Shown here: one piece after another, positions 34,401-43,182 of the stretch
Layout of the letters: every line of letters begins with the position of its first letter
Position numbering within the stretch: the first letter of the stretch is position 1
Assembly: GCA_044361535.1 (NCBI GenBank)
Contig: JBIKIQ010000017.1
Span: 1-64,000 of the forward strand
Origin: UBA952 sp044361535
GTDB lineage: Bacteria; Bacteroidota; Bacteroidia; Flavobacteriales_D; Crocinitomicaceae
Direction: 5' to 3'
DNA: 64,000 bases
Program-made: the position numbers and the translations under genes
Notes under the pieces: model-generated
Databases searched by the model: none
What the model saw: the letters and a program-made list of their open reading frames with translations, nothing else
Told to the model about the DNA's origin: nothing

Positions 34401-36053
34401 ACTTCGGGCTAGGTTTAAACTGTTCAACAGGGCTTCTGTTAAATTAATTTTGAATTTCAGTTCCTTATCACCCTTTAAATCAATATATCCTGAATAAGTT
34501 AGCTTTAAAATATCATCGTCCAATTGAATATCCGACTGAAATACGTTATTAATAAGTGAACCATTCGTAATTTTTGCATTGTGAAGCGAATAATCTTGAA
34601 TGTCAAAGTGATTTACTTTTCCATCTAACTGAGTTATTTCAAAATTTCCGTTGTTGTAATAGGTTGAATTCATGCTTATTTCCCCGTCAATTTTATTCAA
34701 CGAATTATCAGCAAGCAATTCTCCTAAATTGAAGTCAACGAAAACTAAATCATTCCCACTTTTTGAATTTGTATTAAATTCCATTTTTGAATCAAACGTC
34801 TTTATTTGAAGCGGACTATTTAATTTCACCTCACCTAATTTTGTTTTAGTCGATTCAAAAAGTAGTGAAATATCATTTGGTGTTCCATTAATGAGAAAAT
34901 TTTTGGTTTCAAAATAAGCTAAACGTTCAACTTCTTTTCCTAGGTTAAGCTTACTTATTCCAGCGCTTTTAGGCAGTTTGAAATTTGTTATGTCCTCAAC
35001 TGAAATATAAGCGTAATTTATTTTTTGATTTATTTTTAATGCTGATGTATCCTCAAAATTTGGTAATATGAAGTCGCCTTGAATTTTTGAAACCTTACCA
35101 AATCCAATAGAAAAATTAGTTAATGCCAGTTGATTAATAGTATTTGAAATGTCACCTTTCAAATAAACAAAATCTTCCATTCCTTTTGTATCAGGTGTGA
35201 AATAGGCTAATTCACTTAATGAAATGGATGACTGAATTATTGACGCATCAAATTTTACTTTATTTGTGAAATCTTCAAAATCTTCACCTTTTGAATAAAG
35301 TAGATTTAATTTATCTGCGACTAATTCGGATTCATTGGTACAAAGATCTAAGTCCTTTAATTGAATTCCTTTTTTATCAATCGTTAGTTGTCCAGCCAAC
35401 TGGTTTATAGTAAATCCAGATTTTTCCTTGAGTTTTAATTCGTTAATATTTGCCTGAAAAGTATCTAGATTAACAAAAAAGTCACTCGCTGATAGCGTTA
35501 GATTTTTAATAGCTAAATGATCCCAATCGATACCATCTTTTGATCTTGCTTTACGAAAATCATCGTATTCAAAGTCAATTTGAGTTAATTGAATATGATC
35601 AATCTTTAACGAAAAGGGGGTAGGTTCGGGTGTTTTTTTAGAGGAACCAAAATATTCTTCAAGAAAGGCATAATTGTATTTTCCATCTTTTGCTGAGCGA
35701 GTAATTTTAATTTGCCCCTTCGATAACTTCACGTTATCAATACCGAATTCTTGCTTAGCAATGTCCAAAAGGTTGATATTGATAATAATTGACTGTAGAA
35801 AGGCAAGTGTTTGATTTTGCTGGTCTCCAACATAAACATTTACAAGTTCAACACGATCAAAAAACAAAATATCAACTTTGTCAATTGACATTTTTGCATC
35901 TAGTTCATTGGATAAATAAGTTGTTGCTACCTTAGCTAAATAAGTTTGAAATGTCGAGGTTCGAATGAAAAAAGCAAAAAGAAAAAAAACAATTAACAGC
36001 CATTCGAGTAGGATACCCGTTATTCTGCCAATGATTTTCAATACTTTTGTCAT
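31458..36053 (-). CDS. tamB: Translocation and assembly module protein TamB
   Basis: This giant periplasm-spanning protein of the AsmA-like/bridge family moves lipids, or helps assemble proteins, between inner and outer membranes. The 1531-residue product has one N-terminal membrane anchor (about 14-32) and then long repeating beta strands. It ends in a DUF490 (TamB C-terminal) domain at roughly 1060-1470, including GSAALDLAEAQINDLLSKASEEF, and a basic Lys/Arg tail. It is divergent from tsaD with 32 nt between starts and convergent with the Nudix-Sua5 gene (7-nt gap). The tamB-tsaD divergent pair recurs in Bacteroidota. Confidence 0.92.
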   Translation of the reverse strand: MTKVLKIIGRITGILLEWLLIVFFLFAFFIRTSTFQTYLAKVATTYLSNELDAKMSIDKVDILFFDRVELVNVYVGDQQNQTLAFLQSIIININLLDIAKQEFGIDNVKLSKGQIKITRSAKDGKYNYAFLEEYFGSSKKTPEPTPFSLKIDHIQLTQIDFEYDDFRKARSKDGIDWDHLAIKNLTLSASDFFVNLDTFQANINELKLKEKSGFTINQLAGQLTIDKKGIQLKDLDLCTNESELVADKLNLLYSKGEDFEDFTNKVKFDASIIQSSISLSELAYFTPDTKGMEDFVYLKGDISNTINQLALTNFSIGFGKVSKIQGDFILPNFEDTSALKINQKINYAYISVEDITNFKLPKSAGISKLNLGKEVERLAYFETKNFLINGTPNDISLLFESTKTKLGEVKLNSPLQIKTFDSKMEFNTNSKSGNDLVFVDFNLGELLADNSLNKIDGEISMNSTYYNNGNFEITQLDGKVNHFDIQDYSLHNAKITNGSLINNVFQSDIQLDDDILKLTYSGYIDLKGDKELKFKINLTEALLNSLNLARSKKASKLKSNINVDIKGLDPSTMSGRVVFTGFVFKEGQEEIDIDSIVLSIARSKEEDVFKIDASNFFDLEVKGKFDLKSIGDEFTNQLTDAFPFLTSRFPKKKVLKKNHFTYVLTINETNSLIGRFFPNIKNFKISDGTNINGSYDAVNDYFNLNFVSLNGISFDDIKIGTITVNQTIDKDNLNINVDMLNASYGKKVKFNTINFTTSNQSARKDLLTSTISWKTTDNINSNLSWLTTIKDAENFEINLNESDFSINSQIWHINESAYISYNPKSILFENFLLTNESQKIGLNGSLSQTSSDSLAFNLENIDLAELDKLLGLKQGLNGKLNGKGKISDPFKSTIVSSKLDILEFKLQKQEVGDVRVELDWDPSKDHLNLEGNIKNKGKTNFEYRGKYYFSRAKDNLDFLLNFRDFDISFANAYVDKDVISNIRGAISGTLKINGTPKKPIFLSNDLYIKRAKAKIELLGTTLAINGKFNIKDNDIYGDKIEVLDEENNRALLNFGLNNFLGKWDYDISLDLLESLNPSRRFLVLNTNYKDGDYYYGKVYGTGNCNISGNENQLDIFVDIKTSKGSKLVLPLYGVSEIEEDDDFITFTKSNANVDTVKKIDLSGVNLDLNFEVTPETELNVVFNDQTQDKIVCFGNGKVNMKIDDKDNDIKMAGKYNIDNGSKYNFAMGQIKKEFNIESGSFIEWTDNIEDATINIITSFNTRSDYGALAPELEETTLANQPVNCELLLNGQLLKPEITFNLKSDPNIPETGKALLGRVLDDKSEINRQFFSLLVFNRFQPLKGNISASGSAALDLAEAQINDLLSKASEEFKLKMNISKEIELNVEKRFFEERLIITTSVGVETGAEQSDGTTESSTASTTSKNTLIGDVRIEYLINEKGTFRVNAFNESNRNTVNQSAGLFTQGAGLNYQEEFNGLDDFQLIQSFLDIFRPKRNKKVKIKRKKRQIRVDDAMKKKNIKTEKLITPTKIKN

Positions 36054-36070
36054 TTATTTAGTATAACCTA

Positions 36071-36078
36071 CAAATTTA
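36071..36078 (-). promoter_or_regulatory. Candidate -7 box of tamB
   Basis: On the minus strand TAAATTTG lies 17 nt before the tamB ATG, in the 32-nt gap shared with tsaD. The plus-strand TAATATTG (36081-36088) is a one-mismatch box overlapping the tsaD start. Confidence 0.4.
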
Positions 36079-36085
36079 ATTAATA

Positions 36086-37111
36086 TTGGCGCATACAGAA
36101 ATTTATATTTTAGGCATTGAGTCATCATGTGATGATACTTCTGCAGCAGTTTCTTGTAATACACAAGTATTGTCTAACGTAATTTCTACACAAAAGATAC
36201 ATGAACTATATGGGGGTGTTGTACCTGAATTAGCAAGTAGGGCACATATGCAAAATATTATCCCTGTTGTACATGAAGCGATAACCAAAGCAGGAATATC
36301 ATTAGATAAGATTGATGCAATAGCATTTACACGTGGACCAGGACTTTTAGGGTCTTTACTGGTGGGAACTTCATTTGCAAAGGCATTGAGTTTAGCTCTC
36401 GAAAAACCAATAATTGATGTGCATCATATGAAAGCACATATTTTGGCACATTTTATTGATAATGAGCATAATAATAAACCAAGTTTTCCTTTTTTGTGTT
36501 TGACAGTATCGGGTGGACATACACAAATTGTGAAAGTAACATCATTTTATGATTTTGAAATTTTAGGATCTACAATTGACGACGCGGCAGGTGAGGCATT
36601 CGATAAATGTGCTAAAATTATGGGATTACCCTATCCTGGAGGTCCATTGATTGATCGAAATGCCCAATTAGGTGATGAAAATCGTTTTCAATTCGCAAAA
36701 CCAAATGTAGGAGATTATGATTTCAGTTTTAGTGGGCTTAAAACTTCGTTTTTATATTATTTAGAAAAAGAAAAAAAGAAAAATACAAATTTTGTGAATG
36801 ATAATTTGAATGATTTGTGTGCAAGTTTACAAAAAACAATCTTGGATATTTTGTTTAACAAGCTTGAAAAAGCCTCAAATGAAACGGGTATTACTTCTAT
36901 TGCAATAGCTGGTGGGGTTTCAGCCAATAGTGGAATTAGAGCTCGCTTAAAAATGTTAGAGAAAAATAAAAATTGGAAAGTGTTTATTCCTGACTTTCAA
37001 TTCTGTACGGATAACGCCGGAATGATCTCAGTTTCAGGATATTTTAATTATTTAGATGGAAGGTTTGTTGATCAAAGTATTCAAGCTTCAGCAAGAATTA
37101 TTGAATGGTAA
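36086..37111 (+). CDS. tsaD: tRNA N6-threonylcarbamoyltransferase TsaD
   Basis: This is the catalytic subunit that places the threonylcarbamoyl group on A37 of ANN-reading tRNAs. The 341-residue product has the ASKHA-type fold: ILGIESSCDDTSAAV, the metal-binding VHHMKAHILAH, SGGHTQIVK, and the phosphate loop IAGGVSANSGIR. The start is TTG at 36086, eight codons before GIESSCDD; there is no in-frame ATG nearby. The substrate-making Sua5 domain is encoded in the Nudix fusion on the other side of tamB. Confidence 0.95.
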   Translation: MAHTEIYILGIESSCDDTSAAVSCNTQVLSNVISTQKIHELYGGVVPELASRAHMQNIIPVVHEAITKAGISLDKIDAIAFTRGPGLLGSLLVGTSFAKALSLALEKPIIDVHHMKAHILAHFIDNEHNNKPSFPFLCLTVSGGHTQIVKVTSFYDFEILGSTIDDAAGEAFDKCAKIMGLPYPGGPLIDRNAQLGDENRFQFAKPNVGDYDFSFSGLKTSFLYYLEKEKKKNTNFVNDNLNDLCASLQKTILDILFNKLEKASNETGITSIAIAGGVSANSGIRARLKMLEKNKNWKVFIPDFQFCTDNAGMISVSGYFNYLDGRFVDQSIQASARIIEW

Positions 37112-37183
37112 GAAAATAATTTAGATTTTACTGCAAATAATTAGATTTTTTTTGCGTTACTTTAAGAAATAAAATCGTTTGTC

Positions 37184-37453
37184 ATGGAGGCTGAATTAAT
37201 ACAAAAAGAAGAAATTTCGAACCTTTCATTTAAAGAAAACAGTAAGGTAAGTCAACATCCAGAATTAGTAAAACAAATTGAACAGGCAACCATTTTAGGA
37301 AATGCGCATCATACTAAAGTTGCAATTTATTTTCAAGACGACTTAAATGTTAAGAAGGTTGAAACTACCATTTGGGCAGCGGGATCTAAATTTATTTGTC
37401 TCAAAGGAGGTGTTTGGATTCCAATTAGTAGGATTATAGAAATAAAAATATAA
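37184..37453 (+). CDS. Conserved hypothetical protein, 89 residues
   Basis: This is a small soluble protein without signal or membrane segments. The C-terminal half (ATILGNAHHTKVAIYFQDD, TTIWAAGSKFICLKGGVWIPISRI) resembles short conserved proteins of Bacteroidota whose function is unknown. It starts at ATG 37184 and ends 5 nt before the DsbD-alpha gene, so it is likely co-transcribed with the two dsbD genes. Confidence 0.8.
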   Translation: MEAELIQKEEISNLSFKENSKVSQHPELVKQIEQATILGNAHHTKVAIYFQDDLNVKKVETTIWAAGSKFICLKGGVWIPISRIIEIKI

Positions 37454-37458
37454 GTTTG

Positions 37459-37887
37459 ATGAGAATTTTTCTCCTGTTTTTTTTACTTTTTGCTGGTTCT
37501 TTATCCGCCCAAGATGTGGTGCAATGGAGTGCTTCCTATTCGAAAGAAAGTTCGGAAGTAATTATCAAGGCCAAAATTAAAAAAGAATGGCATTTGTATA
37601 GTCAATATGTTTCACCGAACGCTGGCCCTATTCCAACAACAATCAAATTCACTAAAAATAAAAATGTCAAAATTAAAGGAAAGATTAGTGAAGAAAATGT
37701 TCATGCCATGTATGATGAGAATTTCATGGCCCATATTTCCGTTTTTGATGATTATGCCAATTTTAAGCAGAAAGTTAAGGTTAAAAAAAATACCGAATTA
37801 GAAATTTCAATCACCTACATGGTTTGTGATAAAACGAAATGCTTACCTCCAAAAGAAGAGAAATTTACAATTAAAATAGAAAAATGA
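37459..37887 (+). CDS. Stand-alone DsbD alpha-domain protein
   Basis: The product is 142 residues from ATG 37459; the TTG one codon earlier is less likely. It has a signal peptide ending near LSAQ and an immunoglobulin-like DsbD N-terminal domain. The redox pair is seen in TYMVCDKTKCLPPKEE, six residues apart. It should be periplasmic and accept electrons from a DsbD transmembrane domain. The next gene begins with a second copy of the same domain, and the two overlap by ATGA. Confidence 0.85.
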   Translation: MRIFLLFFLLFAGSLSAQDVVQWSASYSKESSEVIIKAKIKKEWHLYSQYVSPNAGPIPTTIKFTKNKNVKIKGKISEENVHAMYDENFMAHISVFDDYANFKQKVKVKKNTELEISITYMVCDKTKCLPPKEEKFTIKIEK

Positions 37888-39926
37888 TGAAGTTGCTGCA
37901 AGTTTTATTATTTCTTTCTACTGCTCTATTCTTGAGTAAAACATATGCTCAAATGGAAAGTCCAGAAGATAAGGTTAAAGCTATATTTTCACTCGAGCAA
38001 AATGGGTGCGAGGCATTTATTGTTGCTAAAGTTACTGTCGTTCCTGGCTGGCATATTAATTCAAATAAACTTCCAGCGGGCTCTTTCTCCCTCCCAACTC
38101 TGCTAAATGTAAATCCACTTGCTGGGATTACAGTCGTTTCAGGAGTGATTGAGCCACAACCTGTAATTGAAAACAATACGGATATTGATGAAATATTAAG
38201 TTATCACAAAGGAAGCTTTATTATAAAACGAAAAATTCTAATTTCTTCAGAAAAAGATCTGACGATTTCGGGTTCGTTTTCTTTTCAAACCTGTAATGAC
38301 GTAAAATGCCTCCCTGAATTCACCATGAAGTTTTCATTGCCTGCAAAAGCTTGTTCCTTGAGCAAGGAGAAAATAGATAGTGTACTTGCAACTGCCCCAG
38401 TTGCTAGTGAAAATAATTCTCAAGGAAATGTAAATTCAGACAAAAAGAAAGTTGAAGCCAAATCAACACAAAATACTAGTTCAAATAGTTCTATTTGGGT
38501 TATTTTCATTCTTTCTTTTCTCAGCGGATTTGCTGCATTGCTTACACCTTGTGTCTTTCCAATGATTCCGATGACAGTTAGTTTTTTTACTAAAACAAGT
38601 AAAAACAAAGCTAAGGGAATTAGAAATGCCCTTTTTTATGGATTTTCAATTATTGCAATTTATGTTATTTTAGGTACGATTGTAACTGCTATTTTTGGAC
38701 CAGCTGCATTGAATGCATTATCTACAAATATTTGGTTTAACCTAATTTTCTTTATTTTATTGGTGGTTTTTGCTGTTTCATTCATGGGTGCTTTTGAAAT
38801 AACACTTCCAAACTCTTGGTTAAATAAAGCCGATAAAGCTTCAGATAAAGGAGGTTTTATTGGTATTTTCTTTATGGCATTAGCACTTGCCTTAGTTTCC
38901 TTTTCATGTACAGGCCCAATAGTTGGAACGTTGCTCGTACAGTCTGCATCCATAGGTGGAATAGCCCCATTCGTTGGTATGTTTGGATTTTCCTTAGCTT
39001 TAGCCTTGCCATTTACATTGTTCGCTGCTTTTCCAGGTTGGATGAATTCACTACCTAAGTCAGGAGGTTGGTTAAATACAGTAAAAGTGTTTCTTGGGTT
39101 TTTAGAATTGGCATTGGCATTTAAATTTTTATCAACTGCAGATCTAGTTTCACAAGCTCATTTATTAGAAAGAGAATTATTCATTGCTATCTGGATTGGA
39201 ATCTTTACTGCTTTGGCTGTTTATTTGTTTGGTGGATTTAAATTACCGCATGATAGTCCATTGGAGAGATTGTCAGTTGGACGAGTTTTATTAGGAACAA
39301 CTACATTAATTTTTGTTGCGTATTTAATTCCAGGAATGTGGGGTGCTCCGTTAAAATTAATCAGTGGATTTCCTCCATCACCAACCTATAGTGAATGGAA
39401 ACAAACCTCTTCCACAAATTCTGCCGCCGCCTCTGAACATGTTGAGGGAATGCATGAAGGAGTACATGGAATCATGATGTTCGATGATTATGATAAAGCC
39501 TTGGCCTATGCTAAAAAGGTAAACAAACCTTTAATGCTTGATTTTACAGGTTGGGGTTGTCAAAATTGTCGAAAAATGGAAGAGACAGTTTGGAATGCAG
39601 ATGGTGTTTTATCCATCTTAAAGGATAAAGTTGTTGTTGCTTCCTTGTATGTGGATGAGAAAAAGGAATTACCGGATTCTGAGCATAAAGAATTAGAATA
39701 CGCTCCAGGGAAGAAAATGAAAATCACACAAGTTGGACATAAATGGGGATTCTTGCAGATGAGCCGTTACAAAAGCAATTCTCAACCGCATTATAGAATG
39801 CTTTCTCCCGATGGAAAGGATCTAGATAATGGACCGGCTGATTTTGAACATCACGGAAATGCCCCTGCCTTCAAGAAATGGTTGGAGGATGGGTTAAAAT
39901 TATCTGCTGAAGTGCCTAAGAAATAA
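37884..39926 (+). CDS. dsbD: Thiol:disulfide interchange protein DsbD
   Basis: It carries electrons from cytosolic thioredoxin across the inner membrane to periplasmic thiols. The 680-residue protein has a signal peptide, an N-terminal alpha domain (CNDVKCLPE), eight CcdA-type membrane segments (about 200-475, with LTPCVFPMIP and SFSCTGPIVGTLL) and a C-terminal thioredoxin domain with GWGCQNC. A long insert follows the thioredoxin active site. With CcsBA elsewhere in the window it fits cytochrome c maturation and disulfide repair. Confidence 0.94.
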   Translation: MMKLLQVLLFLSTALFLSKTYAQMESPEDKVKAIFSLEQNGCEAFIVAKVTVVPGWHINSNKLPAGSFSLPTLLNVNPLAGITVVSGVIEPQPVIENNTDIDEILSYHKGSFIIKRKILISSEKDLTISGSFSFQTCNDVKCLPEFTMKFSLPAKACSLSKEKIDSVLATAPVASENNSQGNVNSDKKKVEAKSTQNTSSNSSIWVIFILSFLSGFAALLTPCVFPMIPMTVSFFTKTSKNKAKGIRNALFYGFSIIAIYVILGTIVTAIFGPAALNALSTNIWFNLIFFILLVVFAVSFMGAFEITLPNSWLNKADKASDKGGFIGIFFMALALALVSFSCTGPIVGTLLVQSASIGGIAPFVGMFGFSLALALPFTLFAAFPGWMNSLPKSGGWLNTVKVFLGFLELALAFKFLSTADLVSQAHLLERELFIAIWIGIFTALAVYLFGGFKLPHDSPLERLSVGRVLLGTTTLIFVAYLIPGMWGAPLKLISGFPPSPTYSEWKQTSSTNSAAASEHVEGMHEGVHGIMMFDDYDKALAYAKKVNKPLMLDFTGWGCQNCRKMEETVWNADGVLSILKDKVVVASLYVDEKKELPDSEHKELEYAPGKKMKITQVGHKWGFLQMSRYKSNSQPHYRMLSPDGKDLDNGPADFEHHGNAPAFKKWLEDGLKLSAEVPKK

Positions 39927-39971
39927 TTGATTTGAAAAGAGTAAAGTCGAAACTTAGACGTTCGATAGAGG

Positions 39972-39991
39972 GCGAGAATAAATCGCTTTTT
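39972..39991 (+). terminator. Possible weak terminator after dsbD
   Basis: GCGA-gaataaa-TCGC followed by TTTTT. The 4-bp stem is short, so this is tentative. Confidence 0.3.
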
Positions 39992-40143
39992 GGATAATCA
40001 TCGTATAACTGAAGGAATAGACCTTGTCATTGTTCATTTATCACTTGTTTGAAAACAATAAAGATTTAAAAGATCTTGGTAATATAATCCATAAAGATTT
40101 TGAATTTCTTTTCAATCAGGCCACAGAAATATTAAAAATGATT

Positions 40144-40827
40144 TCAGTTTTTACTCCTCGCTTCTACACATGCTACAAGTGCCGCAGTTTCAGTTCGAAG
40201 CCTTGTCTGACCTAAAGTAATACTTGCATACCCTGATTCTAGAGCCGCTAGTATTTCTTCTTGTGTAAAATCACCTTCAGGACCTATAGCAATCAATTGA
40301 TTGTCAAAAAAATCAGTCACTCTTTTTTTAGCGCCAGTTCTACAATGAGCAATCAAACCATTTGGTTGTTTCTTTAGGAAACTGTTCCATTTTTCAAGGG
40401 GATTTAGTTTTGGAATATAATATCTTCCCGATTGCTTAACCGCTGAAATTAATATTTTTTCCAGTCGCTCCAATTTAACATCTCTACGTTCGCTATTTTG
40501 ACAAAGAATTAAACTTATTTCAGTTATACCAATTTCCGTTGCTTTTTCGATAAACCATTCTAATCGTTCTATGTTTTTTGTTGGAGCAATGGCAATATGT
40601 ATAGGTGATTCGAAGCTATGTTCTACCTTTTGATCTAATGATAAACTACATCTTTTCGGGTGGTTGTCTATGATAGTGCCAATAGCAGAAATTCCTCTCC
40701 CATTGAAAAGCTCAATTTGTTGACCATTTTGCATACGCATTACTTGAATGGCATGTTTTGATTCAGCTTCTGATAAAGTTAAATGAGTAAAGTCAAGGGT
40801 TAGTTCAGGAGTGTAAAATCGGTGCAT
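40144..40827 (-). CDS. rsmE: 16S rRNA (uracil-1498-N3)-methyltransferase
   Basis: It methylates U1498 of 16S rRNA. The 227-residue SPOUT-family enzyme has a PUA-like N-terminal part (residues 1-65) and the knotted SAM site: KATEIGITEI, AIGPEGDFTQEE, and LGQTRLRTETAALVA near the C terminus. Its start overlaps the last base of the holA stop codon, so the two are coupled. Confidence 0.95.
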   Translation of the reverse strand: MHRFYTPELTLDFTHLTLSEAESKHAIQVMRMQNGQQIELFNGRGISAIGTIIDNHPKRCSLSLDQKVEHSFESPIHIAIAPTKNIERLEWFIEKATEIGITEISLILCQNSERRDVKLERLEKILISAVKQSGRYYIPKLNPLEKWNSFLKKQPNGLIAHCRTGAKKRVTDFFDNQLIAIGPEGDFTQEEILAALESGYASITLGQTRLRTETAALVACVEARSKN

Positions 40828-41825
40828 TAATGTAATAATCTGAATATTAGTTCTTTCAATAATTCTCCTTGTTCAACATTATTACTGTTGATGCCTTTTG
40901 ATCGCAAATCAAATTCATATAATATTTCAATATTTGCGGCAATTTTTTTTGGTGGAAATTTACCTGAAGCTTGACTTAGTTCCCCTGCTACAAACGGATG
41001 TACTTTCAATGCATTCGCAACATAATCCCTTGATTTATTTGGGAAGAAATGAATGCGCATGATTTGCGTGAAAAATTTGAATAAATTACTTACAACAACG
41101 GTTAAATCGGTAGCCTTTGGATTATGTTCAAAATAATTTACAATCTTATTCGCCTTTGACACATCAAGTTTAGAAATGGCATTAGTAAGTTCAAAAACAT
41201 TATAATCCTTTGAAATGCCTATGTTTTCTTCAATGTGTTGTTCGGTTATAACAGTCCCCTTTTCAAGAATTATACTTAATTTCTCAATTTCATTTACCAA
41301 ACGTGACAAGTCATTGCCTACATTTTCAGCAAGAAGCATGGTCGCCTTTGAATTTATCGTAAACCCTTTTTCCTTCAGATATCCAACAATCCAATCAGGT
41401 AATTGATATTCTTTGACCTTATCTGACTTGAATACAACTCCTTTTTTTGTTGCTTCTTTGATCAGCTTTTTGCGCGCATCAAGTGTTTTGTATTTGTAAC
41501 AGATTACAAAAATAGTGGAGTCTAACGGTGCTTCAACATAGGCTTCAAGTAAATCGATTTGTTTAAATTCTTGCGATTCACGAAGAACTACTAATCGTCT
41601 TTCTGACATCATTGGATATCCTTTCAATTCGCTGATGAGATTTACCAAATCTGCATCCCTACCATAAACGATTGTTTGATTAAAATCGCGTTCATGTTCT
41701 TCTAAGGCATGTTCTTCAATAATATGGCTGATTTTATCAATAAAGTAAGGTTCATCCCCATGCAAAATGTATATGGGTTTAAATTCTTTATTCCTAACTG
41801 ATTGAATTATTTGCTTAAAGTCCAT
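40827..41825 (-). CDS. holA: DNA polymerase III subunit delta
   Basis: This clamp-loader subunit opens the sliding clamp. From ATG 41825 the product is 332 residues, a usual length: MDFKQIIQSVRNKEFKPIYILHGDEPYFI, then NLISELKGYPMMSERRLVVLRES and a C-terminal helical collar domain. A longer frame from 41903 would cross the TAACTTTG promoter box and add 26 non-conserved residues, so I rejected it. Confidence 0.92.
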   Translation of the reverse strand: MDFKQIIQSVRNKEFKPIYILHGDEPYFIDKISHIIEEHALEEHERDFNQTIVYGRDADLVNLISELKGYPMMSERRLVVLRESQEFKQIDLLEAYVEAPLDSTIFVICYKYKTLDARKKLIKEATKKGVVFKSDKVKEYQLPDWIVGYLKEKGFTINSKATMLLAENVGNDLSRLVNEIEKLSIILEKGTVITEQHIEENIGISKDYNVFELTNAISKLDVSKANKIVNYFEHNPKATDLTVVVSNLFKFFTQIMRIHFFPNKSRDYVANALKVHPFVAGELSQASGKFPPKKIAANIEILYEFDLRSKGINSNNVEQGELLKELIFRLLH

Positions 41826-41830
41826 CGGTT

Positions 41831-41863
41831 CAAAGTTACAAAACAGATGTTGAAAAATCCCAA
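41831..41863 (-). promoter_or_regulatory. Promoter of holA-rsmE, ending 5 nt before the ATG
   Basis: On the minus strand TTG (41863-41861), 22 nt, TAACTTTG (41838-41831), 5 nt, then ATG (41825). Both halves fit the consensus, and the geometry implies a leaderless or near-leaderless transcript. Confidence 0.6.
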
Positions 41864-41910
41864 TTAAATTGAAATATCCATGCGCCAGAATTTCAATAAA
41901 CACGTATCTT

Positions 41911-41918
41911 TACATTTG
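41911..41918 (+). promoter_or_regulatory. Candidate -7 box of the ispH operon
   Basis: TACATTTG lies 49 nt before ATG 41968. No TTG is at the proper upstream distance. Confidence 0.4.
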
Positions 41919-41967
41919 TTAGTGTAAAACAATATTGCAATTCGGCGGTTAAAATGAAAATAGCTCC

Positions 41968-43182
41968 ATGAAACAATTCCAAATTCCTGAATTTTATCGT
42001 TCTCCAATAATTTCAAAAGTAAAGGCGCAAAGAAAATTGGACGATCCTAGAAAGAAAGATTTCTCTCCAACTATTTTAGATTTTGGTAAGGTTAAATTTC
42101 TTGTTTCACGACATTTTGGATTTTGTTACGGGGTTGAAAATGCCATTGAACGAGCATATCGCGCTTTGGATGAAAATCCAGGAAAGAGAATTTTTTTATT
42201 AAGTCAAATGATTCATAATCCGGATGTTAACGAAGATTTAAATGCCAATGGAATTCAATTTCTTCAAGATACATCTGGAAAGCAACTTATAGATTTTGAT
42301 ACATTATCAAGTGAAGATATCGTACTTATTCCGGCATTTGGAACCACTGTTGAAATTGAACATTTACTTGTTTCTAAAGGGATAGATGTACAAAAATACA
42401 ATACAACCTGTCCTTTTGTTGAAAAGGTTTGGAATCGATCTGAGAAACTAGGAGAAACGGATCATACAATTCTTATTCACGGAAAATACAATCACGAGGA
42501 AACACGAGCAACTTTTTCAAGAAGCACTCAGTTTGCGCCGTCGTTAATTCTCAAAGATATCGTTGAAGCGAAACTATTGGCATCATACATTACCGATGAT
42601 AAATCGAATGAGAGTTTTTATTCGGATTTTGCAGGTAGATATTCCGAAAATTTTGATCCAGAAATTCACTTACGAAAAATAGGCGTAGTTAATCAAACAA
42701 CCATGTTGGCAAGTGAAACACAGGAAATAACTGATTTTTTACGTAGAGTAATGATTGAAAAGTTTGGCGAGGAGAATATAAAAAATTACATGGCAGATAC
42801 CAGAGATACTTTGTGTTATGCTACGAATGACAATCAAAGTGCCACCTTGGGCTTGATGGAATATCCAGCAGATTTAGGCATTGTAGTTGGCGGGTATAAT
42901 AGTTCAAATACAACACATTTGGTTGAGTTAATGGAATCAAAGTATCCTGTATATTTTATAAACGGAGCCTTGGAATTACTCTCTAATAAGGAAATCCAGT
43001 ATTTTGACATACACAAAAAAGAAACAAATACACGAATAGAATTTTTACCTCCAAAAGAGACTATAACCATAGCAATTACATCTGGAGCATCTTGTCCAGA
43101 TTCTATAATGGATAAGGTAATTCATCGAATATTAGAACTTTTGGAAATTCAGATAGCATTGGAAGATGTTCTTGTAAAATGA
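41968..43182 (+). CDS. ispH: 4-hydroxy-3-methylbut-2-enyl diphosphate reductase
   Basis: This is the last enzyme of the MEP isoprenoid pathway; it makes IPP and DMAPP with a 4Fe-4S cluster. The 404-residue product is the long form, against about 316 in E. coli, and keeps the three cluster cysteines: C53 (HFGFCYGVENA), C148 (NTTCPFVEKVW) and C376 (SGASCPDS). Its stop overlaps the start of the cyclase-HD gene (ATGA at 43179-43182). Confidence 0.95.
   Translation: MKQFQIPEFYRSPIISKVKAQRKLDDPRKKDFSPTILDFGKVKFLVSRHFGFCYGVENAIERAYRALDENPGKRIFLLSQMIHNPDVNEDLNANGIQFLQDTSGKQLIDFDTLSSEDIVLIPAFGTTVEIEHLLVSKGIDVQKYNTTCPFVEKVWNRSEKLGETDHTILIHGKYNHEETRATFSRSTQFAPSLILKDIVEAKLLASYITDDKSNESFYSDFAGRYSENFDPEIHLRKIGVVNQTTMLASETQEITDFLRRVMIEKFGEENIKNYMADTRDTLCYATNDNQSATLGLMEYPADLGIVVGGYNSSNTTHLVELMESKYPVYFINGALELLSNKEIQYFDIHKKETNTRIEFLPPKETITIAITSGASCPDSIMDKVIHRILELLEIQIALEDVLVK

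Noticed and set aside
40024..40215. Small open frame between dsbD and rsmE
   Set aside because: It runs antisense into the conserved end of rsmE and has no recognisable features.
41826..41903. Longer N terminus for holA
   Set aside because: The added residues are not part of the family and the holA promoter box lies within them.
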